DNA of 64,000 nucleotides from Clavibacter zhangzhiyongii (GTDB lineage Bacteria; Actinomycetota; Actinomycetes; Actinomycetales; Microbacteriaceae): NCBI RefSeq assembly GCF_014775655.1, contig NZ_CP061274.1, positions 2,480,001 to 2,544,000 of the forward strand, read 5' to 3'. Shown piece by piece: positions 59,062 to 64,000 of this stretch (position 1 is its first letter; each line of letters starts with the position of its first letter). The notes under the pieces were generated by a model. It saw only the letters and a program-made list of their open reading frames with translations, ran no database searches and was not told where the DNA came from. The position numbers and the translations under genes were made by a program.

Positions 59062-60357
59062 ATGGTCGATCGCGAGTACGGGTTCAAGACGAGGGCGATC
59101 CACGCGGGCAACATCCCCGACGCCACCACGGGTGCGCGCGCCCTCCCCATCTACCAGTCGAGCGCGTTCGTCTTCGACGACACCGCCGACGCCGCCGCGC
59201 GCTTCGCGCTGCAGAAGTACGGCAACGTCTACTCGCGCCTGTCGAACCCCACGGTCGCGTCCTTCGAGGAGCGCGTCGCGAGCCTCGAGGGCGGCCTCGG
59301 CGCGGTCGCCACGGCGAGCGGGCTGAGCGCGCAGTACATCACCTTCGCCTCGCTCGCGGGCGCCGGCGACCACATCGTCGCCTCCGCGAACCTCTACGGC
59401 GGATCCATCACGCAGCTCGACGTCACCCTCCGCCGCTTCGGCGTCGAGACCACGTTCGTCCAGTCGAGCGACCCGGCCGACTACGCCGCCGCGATCACCG
59501 ACCGCACCAAGCTCGTCTTCGCCGAGACGGTCGCGAACCCGTCGGGCGAGATCGCCGACATCGAGGGCCTCGCGGCCGTCGCGCACGCGGCGGGCGTGCC
59601 GCTCGTCATCGACTCCACCATCGCGACCCCGTACCTCAACCGGCCCATCGAGTGGGGCGCCGACATCGTCATCCACTCGGCCACCAAGTTCCTCGGCGGG
59701 CACGGCACGACGCTCGGCGGCGTGGTCGTCGAGTCGGGCCTCTTCGACTGGGAGAGCGCGCGGTTCCCGCTCCTCGACCAGCCCGTGCCGAGCTACGGCG
59801 GCCTCAACTGGACCGGCAACTTCGGCGAGTACGCGTTCCTCACGCGCCTCCGCGCCGAGCAGCTCCGCGACATCGGGCCCGCGCTCGCGCCGCACTCCGC
59901 GTTCCTCCTCGCGCAGGGCGTCGAGACGCTGCCGTACCGGATGCAGGCGCACATCGACAACGCGCGGGCCGTCGCCGAGTGGCTCGACGCGGATCCGCGC
60001 ATCACGGCCGTCAACTGGGCGGGCCTCCCCGCGCACCCGCACCACGAGCGGGCGCGCAAGTACCTGCCGACGGGACCCGGATCCGTGTTCACGTTCGAGG
60101 TCGCCGGCGGCCGCGCCGTCGGCCAGCGCTTCATCGAGTCGGTGGAGCTCGCCAGCCATCTCGCCAACATCGGCGACGCGAAGACGCTCGTCATCCACCC
60201 GGCCTCCACCACCCACGCGCAGCTCAGCGAGGCGCAGCTCGTGGACGCGGGCGTGCTGCCCGGCATCGTCCGCATCAGCGTCGGCATCGAGGACGTCGCC
60301 GACATCATCCACGACCTGGACCAGGCGCTCGCCGCCGCCACGGAGGGAGCGAAGTGA
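59062..60357 (+). CDS. metY: O-acetylhomoserine sulfhydrylase (MetY)
   Basis: A 431-residue PLP enzyme of the Cys/Met-metabolism family. Opening FKTRAIHAGNIPDATTGARALPIYQSSAF, PLP-contact segments YSRLSNPTVASFEERVA and GLSAQYITF, catalytic Lys in HSATKFLGGHGTT, and C-terminal SVGIEDVADIIHDLDQAL. The length and the long C-terminal region favour MetY over MetB. It makes homocysteine from O-acetylhomoserine and sulfide. It is coupled to a CoA-binding-domain gene downstream, an arrangement seen repeatedly with metY. Confidence 0.9.
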   Translation: MVDREYGFKTRAIHAGNIPDATTGARALPIYQSSAFVFDDTADAAARFALQKYGNVYSRLSNPTVASFEERVASLEGGLGAVATASGLSAQYITFASLAGAGDHIVASANLYGGSITQLDVTLRRFGVETTFVQSSDPADYAAAITDRTKLVFAETVANPSGEIADIEGLAAVAHAAGVPLVIDSTIATPYLNRPIEWGADIVIHSATKFLGGHGTTLGGVVVESGLFDWESARFPLLDQPVPSYGGLNWTGNFGEYAFLTRLRAEQLRDIGPALAPHSAFLLAQGVETLPYRMQAHIDNARAVAEWLDADPRITAVNWAGLPAHPHHERARKYLPTGPGSVFTFEVAGGRAVGQRFIESVELASHLANIGDAKTLVIHPASTTHAQLSEAQLVDAGVLPGIVRISVGIEDVADIIHDLDQALAAATEGAK

Positions 60358-61112
60358 GCTTCGACACCGGCGGGGTGCCGCCCGAGCGGACCGGATCCAC
60401 GCCCCACCCGGCCGCCGACGCCGCCGACATCGAACCCCTCGACCCCGCGGAGGAGGCCGCCGACCGCGCGGCCGGCGACGCCGCCGAGGCGCAGGACGCG
60501 CAGACGGAGGTGAGCGCGCCCGTCGAGCCCGTGGCGGACCCGGACGCCGAGGGCACCCAGACCACCCAGCTCCAGAATGGCCTCACCTGCGCCATCCCCC
60601 GCTCCAGCCCGCTCGCCGCGCTGCTCCGCTCCGAGCGCACGTGGACCGGCCCGAGCGCGAAGGAGCGCCAGGCGATCCTCCGCCGCGCGAAGAGCGTCGC
60701 CATCGTGGGCGCCTCGCCGAACCCGGCCCGGTCCAGCTACTTCGTCGGCACGTACCTGCAGCAGTCGAGCGACTACCGCGTGTACTTCGTCAACCCGAAC
60801 GCCACCGAGATCCTCGGCGAGAAGGCGTACCCCGACCTCGCGTCGCTGCCCGAGGTGCCCGACATCGTCGACGTGTTCCGGAAGGCGAGCGACATCCCGT
60901 CGGTCGTGGACGACGTGGTCGCCGTGGGCGCGCCCGTCGTCTGGGTGCAGCTCGGCATCTGGAACCAGGAGGCGGCCGAGGACGCGGAGGCCCGCGGCCT
61001 GACCGTGGTGATGGACCGCTGCGTGAAGGTCGAGCACGCGCGCTTCCACGGCGGGCTGCACCTGCTCGGCTTCGACACCGGCGTGATCAGCGCGCGCAAG
61101 GCCGCCGTCTAG
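60354..61112 (+). CDS. CoA-binding (YccU-type) domain protein with acidic N-terminal extension
   Basis: 252 residues. About the first 85 are low-complexity, acidic, Ala/Asp/Glu-rich (IEPLDPAEEAADRAAGD). The C-terminal 150 residues form a Rossmann CoA_binding_2 domain: VAIVGASPNPARSSYFVG, VNPNATEILGEKAYPDLASLPEVPDIVDVFR (in two parts) and VWVQLGIWNQEAAEDAEARG. It probably binds a CoA or related ligand and may help MetY, since metY/YccU pairs are conserved. The GTG start overlaps the metY stop. Confidence 0.85.
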   Translation: MSFDTGGVPPERTGSTPHPAADAADIEPLDPAEEAADRAAGDAAEAQDAQTEVSAPVEPVADPDAEGTQTTQLQNGLTCAIPRSSPLAALLRSERTWTGPSAKERQAILRRAKSVAIVGASPNPARSSYFVGTYLQQSSDYRVYFVNPNATEILGEKAYPDLASLPEVPDIVDVFRKASDIPSVVDDVVAVGAPVVWVQLGIWNQEAAEDAEARGLTVVMDRCVKVEHARFHGGLHLLGFDTGVISARKAAV

Positions 61113-61122
61113 CGGACACGAC

Positions 61123-61145
61123 CGGGCGTCCGTCGACGGCGCCCG
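61123..61145. terminator. Hairpin between convergent genes
   Basis: A 6-bp stem (CGGGCG / CGCCCG) enclosing the perfect palindrome CCGTCGACGG, between the CoA-binding and DUF427 genes. Confidence 0.5.
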
Positions 61146-61151
61146 CTCCGC

Positions 61152-61661
61152 TCACCAGCCGAGCGTGCCCGGCGCGCCCTTGAACGGGCCTACCACCCGC
61201 GGCGTGATCCAGCCGCCGTAGAAGTCGCCCTCCTGCGCCTCGACCGTGACCCCGTCGACGAGGCAGCGGTCCATGGCCGAGGGGTACACGGCGATCATGT
61301 CGGCCAGCGCCTCGAAGCCGCGCGTGGGTGACGGGTACCACCAGGCGGAGCGCTCGGCCGTGACGCCGCCCGCCGCGATGGTGAGGTACGACGCCTCGCC
61401 CTTGTACTCGCACCACGAGCGGCCGGCCGCCGAGGAGAGGGCGCCCGGGGCGAAGTCGCCGGAGGGGATGTAGTAGACGGGCGGGTGGCTCGTCTCGAGC
61501 ACGCGGACGGCCGCGCGCGTGTCGGCGACCACCTTGCCGCCGAGCTCGATGACGACGTGCTCGCGGGTGGGATCCACGCGCGGCGGACGCGGGTAGTCCC
61601 AGACCGACTCCTGCCCCTCGCCGGGGATCTCACGGGGACGACGGGGCGAGGGGATGCGCAT
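61152..61661 (-). CDS. DUF427 domain protein
   Basis: 169 residues. DUF427 hallmarks: ELGGKVVADTRAAVRVLETSHPPVYYIP and SWCEYKGEASYLTI, plus AWWYPSPTRGFEALADMIAVYP. The fold is a small beta-barrel; function unknown. The ATG at 61661 follows TACCGT (61668-61673) by 6 nt. Confidence 0.85.
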   Translation of the reverse strand: MRIPSPRRPREIPGEGQESVWDYPRPPRVDPTREHVVIELGGKVVADTRAAVRVLETSHPPVYYIPSGDFAPGALSSAAGRSWCEYKGEASYLTIAAGGVTAERSAWWYPSPTRGFEALADMIAVYPSAMDRCLVDGVTVEAQEGDFYGGWITPRVVGPFKGAPGTLGW

Positions 61662-61667
61662 GCGCCG

Positions 61668-61673
61668 ACGGTA
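61668..61673 (-). promoter_or_regulatory. -10 TACCGT of the DUF427 gene
   Basis: TACCGT, 6 nt, then the ATG at 61661, with no Shine-Dalgarno sequence. Confidence 0.55.
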
Positions 61674-61751
61674 GCGCGGTCGCCTGAGCGCCCCGGATCC
61701 GCGTCCGGCGGCCCCTCCGCGCCCCGTCCCGTAAAGACGTATCCACTAAAC

Positions 61752-61779
61752 GTTTTTGCACGAATGGTCCTCAGGGTGC
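61752..61779 (+). promoter_or_regulatory. Possible alternative-sigma (SigB/SigF-like) promoter of the stress gene
   Basis: GTTTTT (61752-61757), a 16-bp spacer, then GGGTGC (61774-61779), loosely matching the GTTT/GGGTA pattern of general-stress sigma factors. It lies in an unusually AT-rich stretch (61736-61770). Confidence 0.35.
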
Positions 61780-61845
61780 TTGACTGGGGCACGTCCACCC
61801 GCATTCGGGTGCCACACAGCACGTCATCTTTGAGGAGTAACGCAC

Positions 61846-62106
61846 ATGGGCATCATCGGTTTTCTGGTTCTGGGTCTGATCGCCGGAGCGCTCGCCAAGC
61901 TGATCCTCCCGGGCAAGCAGGGCGGCGGAATCATCGTCACGCTGATCCTGGGCGTCGTCGGCGCCTTCCTGGGCGGCTTCATCGGCAGCGCGCTGTTCAA
62001 CAAGCCGGTCGACGGCTTCGACCTCGGCTCGCTCGCGCTCGCCATCGTCGGCGCGATCATCGTCCTGCTGGTCTACGGCGCGATCGTCGGCCGCAAGAAG
62101 GCCTAG
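61846..62106 (+). CDS. GlsB/YeaQ/YmgE-family stress membrane protein
   Basis: 86 residues with three glycine-rich membrane helices: IIGFLVLGLIAGALAKLILPG, IVTLILGVVGAFLGGFIG and ALAIVGAIIVLLVYGAIVG, ending in RKKA. It is the typical transglycosylase-associated (Transgly_assoc) small membrane protein, linked to general stress responses. GAGGAG precedes the ATG. The leader contains a 6-bp inverted repeat (CACCCG / CGGGTG, 61796-61811). Confidence 0.88.
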   Translation: MGIIGFLVLGLIAGALAKLILPGKQGGGIIVTLILGVVGAFLGGFIGSALFNKPVDGFDLGSLALAIVGAIIVLLVYGAIVGRKKA

Positions 62107-62123
62107 TCCTTCTGCAGCTCGCG

Positions 62124-62166
62124 GAGCCCTCGTCGCCCATCCGGACCGGATCGGCGGCGGGGGCTC
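62124..62166. terminator. Terminator hairpin after the stress gene
   Basis: A 14-position outer stem (GAGCCC... / ...GGGCTC, two mismatches) and an inner ATCCGG-A-CCGGAT stem. It begins 17 bp after the stop and is followed by TCTCGTCATG. Confidence 0.65.
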
Positions 62167-62215
62167 TCGTCATGTCGGGCTCCTGATCCGGGCGGGTCGC
62201 GCCGCGGGGTCTGCC

Positions 62216-62221
62216 TACGAT
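62216..62221 (+). promoter_or_regulatory. -10 TACGAT of the membrane-protein gene
   Basis: TACGAT, 6 nt, then the ATG at 62228. Confidence 0.55.
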
Positions 62222-62227
62222 GACCGC

Positions 62228-62887
62228 ATGCCCGACGCCGTCGCCCCCGCCCGATCCCGCTCCCGCACCGCCGCCGTCCTCGTGGCCGTCGCTCTCCCGC
62301 CGCTGGCCCTCGCGGCCGCCGGGCTCTCGCACCCGAGCTCGCTGACCGGCGACACGGCGATGCACTGGCGCGACATGCACATCGCGCTCCTGCCCGTCTT
62401 CCCGCTGCTGGCCGTCGCGCCGATCCTCCTCACCCGACGCCACGACCGCCGCCTCGGGATCCTCGCCGTCGTCCTCGGGTTCGTCTACGCCGTCTGCTAC
62501 CAGGCCCTCGACATCCTCGCCGGCATCGCGGCCGGGGCCCTCGAGCTCGAGGGCGGGCAGGGCGTCACCACCATGTACGCCCTCGCCGACGACATCGTCG
62601 TGGCGGGCGTCTGGTCGTACGTCGCCGTGACCGTGCTCGCGAGCGCGCTCGTGATCCGGCACGCGGGCCTCCGGGCGCTCCCGGGCGCGGCGATCGCCGT
62701 GGTCGCGGCCGTCTCGTTCGTCGACAGCCACATCTTCTTCCCGCGCGGGGTGATCACGATGCTCGGCCTCGCGGTCGGCTGGACCTGGCTCGCGCTCGCC
62801 TCGCACGGCTCCGCCCGCCGCGCCGTCCGGGGATCCGGCGCCCCGGCGAGCGCCCCCGTCGCCGACCGCGCGGAGGCCGCGGCATAG
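62228..62887 (+). CDS. Seven-helix membrane protein, unknown function
   Basis: 219 residues with about six to seven helices (AAVLVAVALPPLALAAAGL; IALLPVFPLLAVAPILL; LGILAVVLGFVYAVCYQAL; DDIVVAGVWSYVAVTVLASAL; ALPGAAIAVVAAVSF; VITMLGLAVGWTWLAL). Polar residues sit in or near helices: HPSSLTGDTAMHWRDMHIA and FVDSHIFFPRG, each with conserved-looking His and Asp that could bind a metal or haem. No family is recognised. It is separated from sdaA by 9 bp, but sdaA has its own -10 there. Confidence 0.6.
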   Translation: MPDAVAPARSRSRTAAVLVAVALPPLALAAAGLSHPSSLTGDTAMHWRDMHIALLPVFPLLAVAPILLTRRHDRRLGILAVVLGFVYAVCYQALDILAGIAAGALELEGGQGVTTMYALADDIVVAGVWSYVAVTVLASALVIRHAGLRALPGAAIAVVAAVSFVDSHIFFPRGVITMLGLAVGWTWLALASHGSARRAVRGSGAPASAPVADRAEAAA

Positions 62888-62890
62888 TCT
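62885..62890 (+). promoter_or_regulatory. -10 TAGTCT of sdaA
   Basis: TAGTCT overlaps the upstream stop codon and lies 6 nt before the sdaA ATG at 62897. Confidence 0.5.
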
Positions 62891-62896
62891 GACGGG

Positions 62897-64000
62897 ATGA
62901 CAGCGTACGTCTCGGCACTCGACCTCTTCTCCATCGGGATCGGGCCGTCGAGCTCGCACACCGTGGGCCCCATGCGCGCGGCCCTGCTCTTCGCCGAGGA
63001 GTGCGCGGCGTCGGCCCGGCTCACCGCGATCGCCCGGGTGACGGTGCGGCTGTACGGCTCGCTCGGGGCCACCGGGCTCGGCCACGGCACGCCCGACGCG
63101 GTCGTCGCGGGGCTGGCCGGGCTCGCGCCCGAGACGTGCGACCCCGCCGAGGTGCGCGGCCGCTGGTCCGGGCTCGGCGAGGGCGTCGACGTGCCGCTCG
63201 CGGGGATCCACCCGGTGCGGATGGTCGGGCGCGACCTCACCTTCGAGCCGTTCACGCGCCTCCCCCGCCACCCCAACGCGATGCACCTCGCGGCCCTCGA
63301 CGCCGACGGCGGCACGGTGCTCGAGAGCACGTGGTTCTCGGTCGGCGGCGGCTTCGTGCTGCGCGAGGACCAGGCGCCCTCGGCCGTGCTGCCCACCGGC
63401 CTCCCCCACTCCTTCTCCAACGCGGACGAGCTGATCGCGCTGGCCGAGTCGACCGGGCGCTCCATCGCGGACGTCGCGCGCGACACCGAGGAGTCGATCC
63501 ACGGATCCCGCCGCGCTGTCGCCGGGCTGGACGCGATCTGGGGCGCCATGGCCGCGTGCGTCTCCGCGGGCCTCGACGGCCAGGGCACGCTGCCGGGCGG
63601 GCTCAACGTGCGGCGGCGGGCGGCGCGGGTCGCCTCGCAGCTCGCGACCATCGACGCCGAGGGCCAGCGCGACACCAGCCACGAGTGGCTGCACGCGTTC
63701 GCGCTCGCGGTCAACGAGGAGAACGCGTCCGGCGGGCGCGTCGTCACGGCGCCCACCAACGGCGCGGCCGGCATCATCCCCGCGGTCGGCTCCTACTACC
63801 TGCGCTTCGTGCCCGGCGCCGACCGGGACGGCATCCGCGACTTCCTGCTCACGGCCACCGCGATCGGCTCGCTCGTGAAGGCCAATGCGTCCATCTCCGG
63901 GGCCGAGGCCGGCTGCCAGGGCGAGGTCGGCACGGCGTGCGCGATGGCGGCGGGCGCGCTCTGCGCGGTGCTCGGCGGATCCCCGCGGCAGGTCGAGAAC
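62897..64000 (+). CDS. sdaA: L-serine ammonia-lyase SdaA (3' end outside the window)
   Basis: The first 368 residues of a single-chain L-serine dehydratase that deaminates serine to pyruvate using a [4Fe-4S] cluster. The N-terminal beta domain has LFSIGIGPSSSHTVGPMRAA and RLYGSLGATGLGHGTPDA. The alpha domain has NEENASGGRVVTAPTNGAAGIIPA, and cysteines in SGAEAGCQGEVGTACAMAAGA that ligate the cluster; a last Cys is expected beyond the edge. About 100 residues are missing. There is no ribosome-binding site before the ATG; it is positioned 6 nt after TAGTCT. Confidence 0.93.
   Translation, partial: MTAYVSALDLFSIGIGPSSSHTVGPMRAALLFAEECAASARLTAIARVTVRLYGSLGATGLGHGTPDAVVAGLAGLAPETCDPAEVRGRWSGLGEGVDVPLAGIHPVRMVGRDLTFEPFTRLPRHPNAMHLAALDADGGTVLESTWFSVGGGFVLREDQAPSAVLPTGLPHSFSNADELIALAESTGRSIADVARDTEESIHGSRRAVAGLDAIWGAMAACVSAGLDGQGTLPGGLNVRRRAARVASQLATIDAEGQRDTSHEWLHAFALAVNEENASGGRVVTAPTNGAAGIIPAVGSYYLRFVPGADRDGIRDFLLTATAIGSLVKANASISGAEAGCQGEVGTACAMAAGALCAVLGGSPRQVEN

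Noticed and set aside
1-64000. tRNA, rRNA, CRISPR, insertion sequence, prophage or attachment site
   Set aside because: I looked for cloverleaf arms, spaced direct repeats, transposase or integrase motifs and found none I could support.

Overview
This is 64 kb of very GC-rich DNA (about 73% G+C) with dense, short-spaced genes on both strands. The family content and the presence of a secreted chymotrypsin-like protease of the Chp/Ppa type point to a Microbacteriaceae actinomycete, most likely a Clavibacter (C. michiganensis-like). That assignment is an inference from gene content and composition, not from a marker search. I see no rRNA, tRNA, IS element, prophage or CRISPR array. It reads as ordinary chromosome with one compositionally distinct two-gene insert and one error-prone patch.

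Layout. 0-5.4 kb: tail of a GT87 mannosyltransferase, then a molybdate block: an HTH-TOBE regulator followed by modA-modB-modC on the minus strand, divergent from moaA-moaD. The partner sulfur-carrier activator moeB (MoeB-rhodanese) lies at 19.8-21.0 kb. 5.5-9.5 kb: small membrane proteins, a GntR/DUF1648 pair and a large orphan sensor kinase. 9.6-16.5 kb: VOC protein, a LacI regulator with a fused Gfo/Idh-aldo/keto reductase and two perfect 12-bp operators, a secreted serine protease broken by a frameshift in its signal peptide, and an SDR/XRE divergent pair. 16.5-19 kb: two overlapping genes for unfamiliar glycine-rich membrane proteins, lower in G+C and poor in the GGATCC hexamer that is common elsewhere; this is the best candidate for an undescribed system. 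19-31.7 kb: nucleotidyltransferase-moeB, a membrane glycosyltransferase, a hydrolase/CGNR pair, a secreted protein, the housekeeping run tatD-rsmA(ksgA)-ispE-eamA, metG, and a methylcitrate synthase.

31.9-40.9 kb: redox enzymes (disulfide oxidoreductase, quinone reductase, alcohol dehydrogenase with TetR), then hen1-pnkp, a complete bacterial RNA-repair cassette (2'-O-methyltransferase plus kinase-phosphatase-ligase). 40.9-46 kb: prpB-prpD, two GNAT proteins and a DUF1349 protein. The stretch 42.55-45.82 kb carries about 15 apparent frameshifts in four unrelated neighbouring genes, which I read as a local assembly-quality problem. 46-53.7 kb: acetyltransferase-TetR, azoreductase/HxlR, FUSC exporter, EamA/CGNR pair, rsmI and small membrane proteins. 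53.9-64 kb: a GH13 alpha-amylase-family protein, protein O-mannosyltransferase with a YeiH-type transporter, metY with a CoA-binding protein, DUF427, a GlsB/YeaQ stress protein, a membrane protein, and sdaA running off the end.

Two regulatory themes recur. First, about twenty genes have a TANNNT hexamer ending 5-7 nt before the start codon with no Shine-Dalgarno sequence, the layout of leaderless transcripts. Second, three divergent gene pairs have head-to-head -10 hexamers that share one central TA. Propionate catabolism (prpC at 30.5 kb, prpBD at 41-43 kb) and molybdopterin synthesis are each split across the window.
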